The notes under the pieces are model-generated. The model was not told the DNA's origin. It did no database searches and saw only the letters and a list, made by a program, of their open reading frames with translations. Of a DNA stretch of 64,000 nt, positions 52,047-60,565 are shown in pieces. Source of the DNA: Armatimonadota bacterium (lineage in GTDB: Bacteria > Armatimonadota > Fimbriimonadia > Fimbriimonadales > Fimbriimonadaceae); NCBI GenBank assembly GCA_016125185.1, contig WGMG01000006.1, positions 1,488,001-1,552,000 of the forward strand. Reading direction: 5' to 3'. The translations under genes and the position numbers were made by a program. Positions within the stretch are counted from its first letter, which is position 1, and each line of letters opens with the position of its first letter.

Positions 52047-53362
52047 GCCGTCCAATCCATGACGTATGTACGAAAGACGTCGCCACGGTGTCGGAAGTCT
52101 CGGAATTGGTCCATGCTCGCGCATCCTGGTGCGAGCATGACGATTTCACCATCCTTGGCTTCATTCGTTGCGGCGTCAAACGCCTCTTTCATGGTACACC
52201 AAACGGGGTAATTCCCACCCAGTTCGCGGTTAATTTGTTCGGCATCCCGACCAAATAGGTACACCCCGCCGGGACGTTCGGCGAAGAACTCACGCAGGTT
52301 CGCAAAGCTCAAATCCTTGTTCACTCCGCCCGCCAGCACGCGCACCGGAACGTCGATCGACTCCAGCGAAGCCCGAACCGCCGCCGGATTGGTGCACATC
52401 GAATTGTTGATGAACCGAATCCCACCCTTTTCCGCCACGAATTCCATTCGGTTCGCAAGCCCCGGAAACTCCTTCAGCGCCCGAATAGCAAGTTCCATCT
52501 CCGCGTCGTCCAAGAACGGCCTCGCCAGCGTCAGGGCAATTGAGATATTGACCAGATTGTGCCTGCCCAAAATGCGAAACTCCGAAGCTGGAATCTCGCC
52601 CGATCCTGCGATAAACGCCCCGTAGGGCACCGAATCCCGACACTCGTCCGGCAAAATCCGCTTCCGCCTTGCCAGTGACTCGAACGACTGGTTGTCGTCC
52701 GTGGTCACCGCGACATCGCTCGGCATCTGGTTACGAAAAATCTTGTACTTCGTCTCGACGTACTGCTCGAACGAGTCGTACCGGTCCAAGTGGTCGGGCG
52801 AAAGCGACACAATCGCGGCCGCTCGGGGGCGAAACGTCGGAATCCACTCAAGCTGAAACGAAGAGACCTCCGCCACCAAAATCTGATCCTCGGTCGAGTG
52901 GAGCGCCGCGCTCGTCAACGGCTGTTCGTCCAGCCCCGACCCGAAGATATTGCCGCATAGAATCGCGTCCTTCCCTGCCGCCCGCAACGCCACGACCGTC
53001 ATCGCCGTCGTCGTGCTCTTGCCATTCGTTCCCGTGATCGCGATGACCGGCGCTTTCGAGATTCGGTAGGCAAACTCGACCTCGCTGATCACTTCGGTTC
53101 CGCTTTGCGAAAGTGACTGCAGAGCCGCATGCCGATGGTCGATCGCCGGGTTCACCACCACATAGTCAGTGTCAAGATTGAGGGGAAACGGCTCGCCCAA
53201 CACCAACCTCGCCCCCGTCTTCTCGGCCAATTCGATCAGCTCGGGCTTCGCAATCCGCTCTCTCGGAGTCTCGTCGTAAACTACCGCCTCTTTGCCCAGA
53301 GCCTGCAACGCCTCGGCCACCGCCAACCCGCTCCGCCCCAAGCCAAAAATCGCGACGCTCAC
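52043..53362 (-). CDS. murD: UDP-MurNAc-L-Ala:D-Glu ligase MurD
   Basis: A 439-residue Mur ligase adding D-Glu to the growing peptide stem. The Rossmann start SVAIFGLGRSGLAVAEAL precedes the ATP loop ITGTNGKSTTTAM, the EVSSFQLEW motif typical of MurD, SLSPDHLDRYDSFEQYVE and the C-terminal domain (NNSMCTNPAAVRASLES and MLAPGCASMDQF). The GTG start at 53362 follows a 390-bp gap rich in repeats after mraY. It is coupled to ftsW by ATGA. Confidence 0.96.
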   Translation of the reverse strand: MSVAIFGLGRSGLAVAEALQALGKEAVVYDETPRERIAKPELIELAEKTGARLVLGEPFPLNLDTDYVVVNPAIDHRHAALQSLSQSGTEVISEVEFAYRISKAPVIAITGTNGKSTTTAMTVVALRAAGKDAILCGNIFGSGLDEQPLTSAALHSTEDQILVAEVSSFQLEWIPTFRPRAAAIVSLSPDHLDRYDSFEQYVETKYKIFRNQMPSDVAVTTDDNQSFESLARRKRILPDECRDSVPYGAFIAGSGEIPASEFRILGRHNLVNISIALTLARPFLDDAEMELAIRALKEFPGLANRMEFVAEKGGIRFINNSMCTNPAAVRASLESIDVPVRVLAGGVNKDLSFANLREFFAERPGGVYLFGRDAEQINRELGGNYPVWCTMKEAFDAATNEAKDGEIVMLAPGCASMDQFRDFRHRGDVFRTYVMDWTA

Positions 53363-53454
53363 GTGCTCACAAACTCCAAGACATTTCCACTTCTTTGGGA
53401 GTGCTTCCCGATCCTCGGGACGCTTCGAACCAGTCCTTGGACCCCGCCGAGCAA

Positions 53455-53507
53455 AGCGAGGGCAATGAACGAAGTGAATCGGGGCAAAGCCTGCTTTGCG
53501 GAAATGG
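53455..53507 (+). repeat. Family C palindromic repeat, copy 2
   Basis: Core GCAAAGC-CT-GCTTTGC (53484-53499) flanked by the same AGCGAGGG...GAATCGGG sequence as at 41780-41834, with two single-base deletions. Confidence 0.75.
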
Positions 53508-53656
53508 CCACAAAATCCGCAAGTCCTCCTCTTCGTGGGAAGTGGCCAAAGTCACCTATGAACCCCTCCTCCATCACTTGTCCTACCAACTGACACGTAG
53601 GGTCACATCTGGTAGCCAGGGTGTCGAAGACCCCTGGATAGATCCGAATCTGCAAC

Positions 53657-53702
53657 AGTCCAAGGAGTCCCGAATATCGGGACGACCCGGCGCTTAGCGC
53701 CG
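53657..53702 (+). repeat. Family A palindromic repeat, copy 3
   Basis: Same 46-bp layout as the copies at 6073 and 31004. In hairpin 2 the stem reads CGGCGC-TTA-GCGCCG: an A-T pair of the other copies is replaced by C-G, so pairing is kept. Confidence 0.8.
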
Positions 53703-53753
53703 CTCCACCAATAGCTTCCAAAGCAAAACCCGCTTTGTCCGCTCCGCAAACGC

Positions 53754-54746
53754 TCATCGAAACCACGCGACCAACGTGATCGCCAACATCGAACAAACCA
53801 ATTGGCAGATCGCAAAAACGAACACCACTCGCGTCTCCGGCCACCCCGCTTTCTCAAACGCGTGATGGATCGGCGTGTACGGAAAAATCTTCCGTTTAAA
53901 CAACTTCACCGACCCGATCTGCAACGGCACCGGAACAAGCTCGGCCACCATCATTAACGACCAGATGCCCAACGCCACGTAAAACGTCATGCTGTGCTGA
54001 GTAGGCTGGAGCGTGTGGCCGAACTCCGCGAACTGCGGCAACCTCGGCGCCGCCAAAAACCAAAATCCGCCCAAAAACGCCCCAATCGGGAGCGACCCGA
54101 CGTCGCCCATAAAGACCTTCGCCTTGGGCGCATTCCAGTACAGAAACGGCAGAATCGCCCCCAAGAACACAAAAATCGCCGTGTTCGAGTACCCCGCTTC
54201 CTGGCCGCTCACCGCGGTCATGCCGAACATCCCCACGAGCAAGCCCAGCAACAGCGTCCCAGCCAAACCGTCCAACCCATCGCTGAAGTTATACGCATTG
54301 GCAAAAAACAGAATCATGAACGTCCCGTATGCTAACGGCAACGGCGACGTGTAGCCCGCCATCGCCAGCGGAATGATTGCAAACACCAATTGCATCACGA
54401 TCTTCTGCTTCCAACCCAAGCCACGCTTCCCCGCCATCATCCGCGGAACCACAAAATCGTCCACAAACCCGATCAGAGCGAATAGCAAGATCAGCAGGTA
54501 CATCGGCCAAACCGACGTCGACATATGTGCAAACGGCAACGCCCCCAACACGCCAGCCAAAATGATCAAGCCACCCATCGTCGGCGTTCCCTGCTTGACT
54601 TGGTGCGTGTCCGGCGCATGCTGAGACACCGTCTGGCGCGACTTCATCGCGACCAACAACTTCATGATCGGAAACGACGTCACCGCGCTGATCCCAAATG
54701 CTGTCCAAAACGACGTCAGGCAGTCGGTCGAGAGTTCTAAAATCAA
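53754..54746 (-). CDS. mraY: Phospho-MurNAc-pentapeptide transferase MraY
   Basis: A 330-residue membrane enzyme that makes lipid I by moving phospho-MurNAc-pentapeptide to undecaprenyl phosphate. Ten helices fit the sequence. Motifs: HQVKQGTPTMGGLIIL, FVDDFVVPRM (Asp pair), NAYNFSDGLDGLAG, VFMGDVGSLPIGAFLGG and TPIHHAFEKAGWPET. The last normally reads PIHHH; here the third His is Ala. The start is a TTG overlapping the murF stop (TTGA); the next Met (about residue 28) would cut off the first helix. A gap of 390 bp follows. Confidence 0.94.
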   Translation of the reverse strand: MILELSTDCLTSFWTAFGISAVTSFPIMKLLVAMKSRQTVSQHAPDTHQVKQGTPTMGGLIILAGVLGALPFAHMSTSVWPMYLLILLFALIGFVDDFVVPRMMAGKRGLGWKQKIVMQLVFAIIPLAMAGYTSPLPLAYGTFMILFFANAYNFSDGLDGLAGTLLLGLLVGMFGMTAVSGQEAGYSNTAIFVFLGAILPFLYWNAPKAKVFMGDVGSLPIGAFLGGFWFLAAPRLPQFAEFGHTLQPTQHSMTFYVALGIWSLMMVAELVPVPLQIGSVKLFKRKIFPYTPIHHAFEKAGWPETRVVFVFAICQLVCSMLAITLVAWFR

Positions 54747-56080
54747 AATGCCTTCTCCATTTCCAGCGCCCGACTTCCCTTCACCAAAATCGTGTCGCCC
54801 GGCCCAGCCCAACTCAACTTCGACTTCAACTCATCCAGCGATGAAAGCCGCTCGAACCGCCCCGAATCCCCTCCACGCTTCAAATACTCCTGCTCGATGA
54901 ACTCCGTCTCGTCCCCGAAAACGAAGATCTGATCCACCTTCGACTTCGACAATCGTCGCCCAATCGAACGGTGGCCCTCTTCGCTCTCCAATCCCAATTC
55001 GCGCATCGTGCCTAAAACCGCCACCCGCTTACCCTCGCTCGGAACCTCTTCCAAGGCCTGGAGCGCTGCCAAGACCGCTGGCGGGTTCGAGTTGTAGTTG
55101 TCCATCACCAAAGTCGCCCCCTGAAAGTCGCGAATCTCCATGCGCAACGGCGGCAAGGTCGCCGTCTCAATGCCGCGGCACGCCGCCTCGATCTCCGCCC
55201 CAGCTTCCACCGCCGCCAGCAACGCCGCCGCGACGTTCGTTGCCAAATGCCGACCTACCGTCGGCATCGTCAGCGACCATTTTTTGCCGTCGAGCACGCC
55301 CTCAACCTTTGCCGAAGTCCAGTTCAAAGCTTCATACGAAGTCACCTGGCAGTCCGCGTTTCCGCCAAACCCAAAGGTCCGAATCCGACGGTTGCCTGCC
55401 ACCGCGATCAAATTGCCCAAATATTCGTCTTCGGAGAAAAGAATCGCCACGCCGTCCGGCGAGAGCGCTGCCAGCATCTCTGCTTTCGCCGTCGCAATCC
55501 CCTCTCGCGATCCCACCAACTCCACGTGCGAGTAGCCCACGTTCGTAACCACGCCGATCGTCGGCCGATTGAACGAGGCCAAATGCGCGATCTGACCAAA
55601 CCCGCGCATCCCCATCTCCGTCACCACGACCTTCGTCTCCGGTGTCAGTTCCGGCCACAACAGCGGACCTGTAAACTCGGAGTTGCGATTCCCATGCGTT
55701 TTCAACACCGGCCCCAAACAAGCGCAAGCCGATGCGGCGAACTCCTTGGTCGTCGTCTTTCCCGCGCTCCCCGTAATCCCGATCACGGGACCGTGGAACT
55801 CGGCTCGAAACGAGCGCGCCATCTTCGCCAGCGCTTCCACCACGTTCGGCACCAGGATATATCGTCCGTGGATCGGTCGCTCGCACAGCACCGCCACCGC
55901 TCCCGCCGCCAGCGCCGATGGCACGAAATCGTGGCCGTCCACCCGCTCGCCCTTGATCGCGATGAAAAGGTTCCGCGGCTTGATCTCACGGTTGTCGGTG
56001 GCAAACCCGGTTAGCGTCATGTCGTCGCCCACCAGTTGCCCGCCGCATCGCCGCGCAATGTCGGCGAGGCTATGGTTCAC
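54743..56080 (-). CDS. murF: UDP-MurNAc-tripeptide:D-Ala-D-Ala ligase MurF
   Basis: A 445-residue Mur ligase adding the D-Ala-D-Ala dipeptide. It has the N-terminal MurE/F-like domain (TGFATDNREIKPRNLFIAIK; GERVDGHDFV), ATP loop GITGSAGKTTTKEF, the EMGMRGFGQIAHLASFNRPT block typical of MurF, and VMDNYNSNPPAVLAALQAL in the C-terminal domain. The GTG start overlaps the murE stop by 11 bp. It supplies the substrate for MraY, encoded next. Confidence 0.96.
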   Translation of the reverse strand: MNHSLADIARRCGGQLVGDDMTLTGFATDNREIKPRNLFIAIKGERVDGHDFVPSALAAGAVAVLCERPIHGRYILVPNVVEALAKMARSFRAEFHGPVIGITGSAGKTTTKEFAASACACLGPVLKTHGNRNSEFTGPLLWPELTPETKVVVTEMGMRGFGQIAHLASFNRPTIGVVTNVGYSHVELVGSREGIATAKAEMLAALSPDGVAILFSEDEYLGNLIAVAGNRRIRTFGFGGNADCQVTSYEALNWTSAKVEGVLDGKKWSLTMPTVGRHLATNVAAALLAAVEAGAEIEAACRGIETATLPPLRMEIRDFQGATLVMDNYNSNPPAVLAALQALEEVPSEGKRVAVLGTMRELGLESEEGHRSIGRRLSKSKVDQIFVFGDETEFIEQEYLKRGGDSGRFERLSSLDELKSKLSWAGPGDTILVKGSRALEMEKAF

Positions 56081-57530
56081 TTAGCGCCTCCCGAGCCGTC
56101 TCGCGGTCGTCCAAATGAATCTTCTCCCTGCCAATGATTTGGTAATCCTCATGTCCCTTACCGGCGATCACAACGGTGTCTCCCGCCGTCGCCCGATGTA
56201 TTGCAAAATGAATCGCCTCTTTGCGGTCCTCTATACGGACGGATTCCTTGCCGGATGGGATTCCCGCCGCAACTTCTTCCAAGATCATTTTCGGATCCTC
56301 TGTCCTCGGGTTGTCGCTCGTCACCACTGTCAGGTCGGACCGCTCGGCCGCCGCCCGCGCCATGATCGGACGCTTGGTCGCGTCTCGGTCGCCTCCACAA
56401 CCAAACACCGTGATGATCCGATTTCGCGTCAACGGTCTTGCCGCATCCAAAAGCTTCTCCAATGCGTCTGGTGTATGAGCATAATCGACGATCACTCCGA
56501 TGCCTCGGGTGTTCACAATCGACTCGAATCGCCCCGGCACCGGCGTCGCCGACGGGATCGCTCCGACCACCTGGTCCAAGGAGAATCCCAGCCCCAATAA
56601 CGCCGAGGATGCCGACAAGAGGTTGGAGACGTTGTAGCCTCCGGCGAGGCGCGAGACAGCGGTTCGGGCTGCTCCTCCAAAGGTTAATTCGAGTTCGATT
56701 CCCGTTAACGAGACTTCGATTGGGTTTCCGCGCAATTCGGCTTCGCTTCCTGCCTCAAGACTCGATCTCAAAGCGCGGCCCGAGAACTCCGACGCCCATC
56801 GCGCCCCGACCGGGTCATCAACGTTAAAGCATCCAACTGGCGGCTCAAAATCGGAGAAAAGACGCCACTTGGCTCGCTCGTAAGACGAAAGGTTTCCGTG
56901 AAAATCCAGATGGTCTTGGGTCAAGTTGGTAAAGACCGCGACATCGAATTCCAACCCCTCCACTCGCTTCTGCGCCAGCGCGTGCGACGACACTTCGATG
57001 GCCATCGCCTCCACCCCTGCGTCTCGCGCGTCTGCCATATAGTTATAGAGATCGACCACGAACGGAGTGGTGTTCGGCAGTTCCATCGTCAGGCCCGGAT
57101 ATTGCAATCCCAGCGTTCCCAGATACCCCGAACGAAGCCCGAGCGCCGTCAGCATATCTCGCAAGATCCAAGCCGTCGTCGTCTTCCCGTTGGTGCCGGT
57201 CACCCCGACCAGCTTCATCGCCCCCGAAGGGTTCCCATAAAGCGTCTTGCATAGCCGCCACAAGTTATTCTCGTAGTCGTCCAAGAACAGACCCGCTGCC
57301 CCCCGACACTCGATCAGGGCATCCGATTTGTGAACGACGGCGCCCACCGCGCCCGCCTTCAGAGCCCCCGCGATGAACCTATGGGCATCCGTATTCGAAG
57401 AGGGCATCGCGACGAAAAGGTCGCCAGGCTGAATCTTGCGGGAATCCATCACCAGCCGCCGAACTTCCGCGTCTCCGTGGACGACGTAGTTCGTGATTCC
57501 CGATAAGGAGCAAAGCTCGCTAAGCCTCAT
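56070..57530 (-). CDS. murE: UDP-MurNAc-dipeptide:meso-DAP ligase MurE
   Basis: A 486-residue Mur ligase adding the third stem-peptide residue. Motifs: SRKIQPGDLFVAMPSSNTDAH, ATP loop GVTGTNGKTTTAW, AIEVSSHALAQKRVEGLEFD, NLTQDHLDFHGNLSSY and the substrate-specificity loop TSDNPRTEDP. DNPR is the signature for meso-diaminopimelate, so the peptidoglycan should be the DAP type rather than lysine. The ATG overlaps the ftsI stop as ATGA. Confidence 0.97.
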   Translation of the reverse strand: MRLSELCSLSGITNYVVHGDAEVRRLVMDSRKIQPGDLFVAMPSSNTDAHRFIAGALKAGAVGAVVHKSDALIECRGAAGLFLDDYENNLWRLCKTLYGNPSGAMKLVGVTGTNGKTTTAWILRDMLTALGLRSGYLGTLGLQYPGLTMELPNTTPFVVDLYNYMADARDAGVEAMAIEVSSHALAQKRVEGLEFDVAVFTNLTQDHLDFHGNLSSYERAKWRLFSDFEPPVGCFNVDDPVGARWASEFSGRALRSSLEAGSEAELRGNPIEVSLTGIELELTFGGAARTAVSRLAGGYNVSNLLSASSALLGLGFSLDQVVGAIPSATPVPGRFESIVNTRGIGVIVDYAHTPDALEKLLDAARPLTRNRIITVFGCGGDRDATKRPIMARAAAERSDLTVVTSDNPRTEDPKMILEEVAAGIPSGKESVRIEDRKEAIHFAIHRATAGDTVVIAGKGHEDYQIIGREKIHLDDRETAREALSEP

Positions 57531-59254
57531 GGAGTCTTAGCTGTAGTTTGACTGATTTCCTCGGTCGCAGGAATCCTCAAATTCTTGATGACCGACTGCG
57601 CCACGTCCTTGAACACCGGTCCCGCCACTTCGGCGCCGTAGTATTTCGCGCCCTTCGGGTTATTGACCATGACCAAGACGACCGCTTCTGGGTTCTTTGC
57701 CGGAATCATGCCCACAAAGTTCGAAACGTGCCCGACCGTCTTACCGCCCTTCATCTTCTGCGCCGTGCCCGTCTTGCCGCCTAGGTCGTAGCCCGAAATC
57801 TGCAGCGCCTTACCGGTGCCCATCTTCATGACCGCCGACATGCACTGAAGCAGATAGTCGCAAGAATCTTTCGAAAGCACGCGCTTCGGCTCAAACTGCT
57901 CCTTCGGCTCCACACCATCGATCGACTTCACCAGCTTTAGCGGAATCTTGTAGCCGCCGTTTGCAATCGTGCAGAAGGCCCGCGCCAGCGTGATCGGCGT
58001 CACATTCATCGACTGCCCGAAGCCCCAAGTGGCCGTCTGCAAGCGCACTGCCCACTTATCCGGGTTGATTTGGTTGTTCACCTCGCCCGAAAGTTGCAAG
58101 CTCGTCTTCTCGCACAGCCCCATGTCCTTCATGTACTGGTAGAAGTTCTTTTGGCCGATCTTCAGCGCCCATTGCGCCGCCGCGATGTTACAGCTTTCCG
58201 CGATCGCCTTCACCGGGTCCACATTGCCATGCGCGCCGTGCGTTTGGTCGCAGTGAATCGTCGATTTTGAGTTGATCGAATACGCGCCCGCACAGAAGAA
58301 GTGGTCGTTCGCATGCACCAGTCCGTCGTTGTACGCCTTAGCCAGAGTCAAAATCTTAAATGTCGAACCAGGCTCCAAAACTTCCTTGTAGGCCGGATTC
58401 TTGCCGTCCCACTTAGAGCTCACGTCCTGGTTCGGGTCGGGGCATGGCCAGCTCGCCATCGCCAAAATCTCGCCCGAGGTCGGCGAAACCACGATCGCCA
58501 CTCCGTCGTCGGCCTTGTCTTCCTCGACCGCCTTCCGAATTGCGACCGCCGCCGCAGTCTGAATGTTCGGGTCGATCGTCGTCACGATCTTCGATCCGTC
58601 CTTGCGAATCTTGTCCGGCTCATAAGAGCGAAGCGGCAGAAAGTCGCCGTTGTTGTCCTGCAGGCCGCGCTGACGCCCGTCCTCGCCTTGCAAAAACTCG
58701 TTCAAGCTCGATTCCAAGCCAACTCGAATCGCTTTCTTGTCGTCGCCTGGCACCATGCGCTGAAATCCGACCAGCGCACTGGCGTATTGCCCCAGCGGAT
58801 ACGTGCGATCCTGCGCCGAATCCACCGAAACGCCGTCCGCAGACCAATCCTTCTTGATCGCCAAGACTCGCTTCTTTTGGTCCGGCGTCAGTTCATCCGG
58901 CCAGGTGCGTGTTCCCTTGTCGCGATCTTCGAACTCGTGCGCAGGAATGCCCGTGGCTTCCGACATTGCAATGCCGAAAGCCGGCACCCTCGGAATCTTG
59001 GCAAAATTGATCGTCAGCACCCATGCGTTCGCGTCGGTGGCCAAGGGTAAGAGGTCTCGACAGTAAATCGAACCACGCTTGGCGTGGTCGATCTTCTCCA
59101 CAAAATACTTGTTCACCTTGTCGGCCAATTCCGTCGTGTGCTCCGCTTCCAATCCCTGGAGTTTGAGCTGGGACAGGCCCGCCAAAGTGAACAATCCGGC
59201 CATCCCAAGGACCGCCGGATTGATCGAATAGAGTTTTTTTGCGCGTCGAGACAT
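57527..59254 (-). CDS. ftsI: Septal transpeptidase FtsI (class B penicillin-binding protein)
   Basis: A 575-residue bitopic peptidoglycan transpeptidase. Short basic start, helix near 10-28, a PBP dimerisation/pedestal domain (about 45-220) and the transpeptidase domain. Active-site motifs: catalytic Ser in EPGSTFKILTLA, SCN in IAESCNIAAAQWA, and KTGTA in LGGKTGTAQKM. It is the FtsW partner in septal wall synthesis. Start ATG 59254 follows AGGAGAAACGG; an earlier in-frame ATG lacks a ribosome binding site and would overlap ftsL. No C-terminal PASTA domain is present. Confidence 0.95.
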   Translation of the reverse strand: MSRRAKKLYSINPAVLGMAGLFTLAGLSQLKLQGLEAEHTTELADKVNKYFVEKIDHAKRGSIYCRDLLPLATDANAWVLTINFAKIPRVPAFGIAMSEATGIPAHEFEDRDKGTRTWPDELTPDQKKRVLAIKKDWSADGVSVDSAQDRTYPLGQYASALVGFQRMVPGDDKKAIRVGLESSLNEFLQGEDGRQRGLQDNNGDFLPLRSYEPDKIRKDGSKIVTTIDPNIQTAAAVAIRKAVEEDKADDGVAIVVSPTSGEILAMASWPCPDPNQDVSSKWDGKNPAYKEVLEPGSTFKILTLAKAYNDGLVHANDHFFCAGAYSINSKSTIHCDQTHGAHGNVDPVKAIAESCNIAAAQWALKIGQKNFYQYMKDMGLCEKTSLQLSGEVNNQINPDKWAVRLQTATWGFGQSMNVTPITLARAFCTIANGGYKIPLKLVKSIDGVEPKEQFEPKRVLSKDSCDYLLQCMSAVMKMGTGKALQISGYDLGGKTGTAQKMKGGKTVGHVSNFVGMIPAKNPEAVVLVMVNNPKGAKYYGAEVAGPVFKDVAQSVIKNLRIPATEEISQTTAKTP

Positions 59255-59271
59255 CCGTTTCTCCTGCAAAC

Positions 59272-59637
59272 TTAATTTTGCGCTAAAAGGGTCTCTTGCT
59301 GGGTCACGATCGGCCCGTATTTTCGAACAAAGCCGCGCTGGTCGGCCCATTCGGCAATGGACTCCTGCGACTTGTCCGAGGTCAGCGCCGTCTTCATCTG
59401 TCGATCTTCTTCCCGAGCCATCGCGAGAGGCTTCGTCATCGACTTGATCTGCGCCCGCTGGCCCTCGGCCAGAATGTGCGCGGTCAGCGAGAAAGCGAAG
59501 TTCCCGAGAATAAAGACCACGAGGAAGACCACAGAGGCCTGAACCGTCATGGGTAGAACCTGAGATTTGGCGCGCGATGAGACGCGGATACCCTCTCGGT
59601 ATCGACCCTTACTACGAATTGCTACTGATGCGTTCAT
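59272..59637 (-). CDS. ftsL: FtsL-like cell division protein
   Basis: A 121-residue small bitopic protein in the ftsL position between rsmH and ftsI. A basic cytoplasmic start of about 28 residues precedes one helix (TVQASVVFLVVFILGNFAFS, about 31-54) and a coiled-coil periplasmic part (QRAQIKSMTKPLAMAREEDR). FtsL proteins are too variable to recognise by sequence alone; the call rests on topology and place. It overlaps the end of rsmH by 26 bp. Confidence 0.72.
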   Translation of the reverse strand: MNASVAIRSKGRYREGIRVSSRAKSQVLPMTVQASVVFLVVFILGNFAFSLTAHILAEGQRAQIKSMTKPLAMAREEDRQMKTALTSDKSQESIAEWADQRGFVRKYGPIVTQQETLLAQN

Positions 59638-60565
59638 GATGACTATCCTTGTCGTTGGGTTTTGTAATGAACCGGAGCTTGGCCGAGCGGCTGCGCGAGT
59701 TGCGCCTGACTTCAGCTTCGGTCGGCACCAGCGGCTTCTTGCCGCCGGGCGTAAATCCTTCTTCCGCGAGCTTCGCGAAAACGTTCTTGACGATTCGATC
59801 CTCGCCGCTGTGGTAACTCAGCACCGCGAGACAGCCACCTGGCTGCAGGCATCGCGCGGCATCGTCCAGAGCCTCCGCCAGCCCGTCCAGTTCGGCGTTC
59901 GTCATGACCCGGATCGCCTGAAATGTGCGGGTCGCCGGGTGAATCCTCTTATCGCGCGCCTTGACCGGAATTGCCGCCAGCACGCACTCCACCAAATCGT
60001 CGGTGAAGCGCAACGGCTGATCCTTCCGCCGCTCGACGATCTTCTTCGCAATCGCTCGGGCCCATCGCTCGTCCCCGTATTCGATCAGCGCATCTTCGAT
60101 CGCCTGCGGCGAAAGCCGATTCAACAAAGCCGCTGCGGGCTCGCCCCGACTGCGATCCATTCGCATATCGAGCGGTCCGTTTTGCCGAAAAGTGATGCCC
60201 CGGGTCGGATCTTCGATCTGCGCCGAATTCAACCCCAAATCGAGCAAAATCCCATTTGGCTTGATCGAATACTCCTGCAGAGCCAGCTTCATCTCCCTGA
60301 AGTCAGAGTGGATGAAGTGAACCGTCACGCCCGACGGACTGCCGATTCGCTCTCGCGCGACCGCCAGCATCGACTCATCCCAGTCCAGACCAACCAGCGT
60401 TCCACCTGGTCGAATGGCGTCGATAAAGTGAAGCGAGTGGCCACCGAGCCCGAGCGTTCCATCCACCACGCAATCCCCCGCTTTTAGCGAGAGCGCGCGC
60501 AGGACCTCTTGGACCATGACCGGCTCATGAGGAAAAGTTCGTGGTTCCATCATGATCGCGCCCAT
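59612..60565 (-). CDS. rsmH: 16S rRNA (cytosine1402-N4)-methyltransferase RsmH
   Basis: A 317-residue SAM-dependent methyltransferase acting on C1402 of 16S rRNA. Family features: FPHEPVMVQEVLRAL near the start, SAM loop DGTLGLGGHS, LLDLGLNSAQIEDPTRGITF, RRKDQPLRFTDDLVE and CLAVLSYHSGEDRIVKNVF. It starts at ATG 60565, one base into the mraZ stop (TGATG); GTG 60568 is a possible alternative. It sits in its usual place after mraZ in the dcw cluster. Confidence 0.96.
   Translation of the reverse strand: MGAIMMEPRTFPHEPVMVQEVLRALSLKAGDCVVDGTLGLGGHSLHFIDAIRPGGTLVGLDWDESMLAVARERIGSPSGVTVHFIHSDFREMKLALQEYSIKPNGILLDLGLNSAQIEDPTRGITFRQNGPLDMRMDRSRGEPAAALLNRLSPQAIEDALIEYGDERWARAIAKKIVERRKDQPLRFTDDLVECVLAAIPVKARDKRIHPATRTFQAIRVMTNAELDGLAEALDDAARCLQPGGCLAVLSYHSGEDRIVKNVFAKLAEEGFTPGGKKPLVPTEAEVRRNSRSRSAKLRFITKPNDKDSHHERISSNS

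Larger units (their letters stand above)
53363..53753. other. 391-bp repeat-filled gap splitting the dcw cluster
   Basis: Between mraY and murD. It holds a TCCCGA/TCGGGA hairpin like the first half of family A (near 53406-53421), a family C repeat (53455-53507), a GAA-loop hairpin CCAGGG...CCCTGG (53616-53637) and a family A repeat (53657-53702). A minus-strand open frame running through the gap into mraY lacks any family features and is taken as chance. Confidence 0.65.

Noticed and set aside
53359-53844. Minus-strand open frame of 161 codons across the mraY-murD gap
   Set aside because: It runs through four palindromic repeats, overlaps mraY and murD in other frames, and shows no family features.
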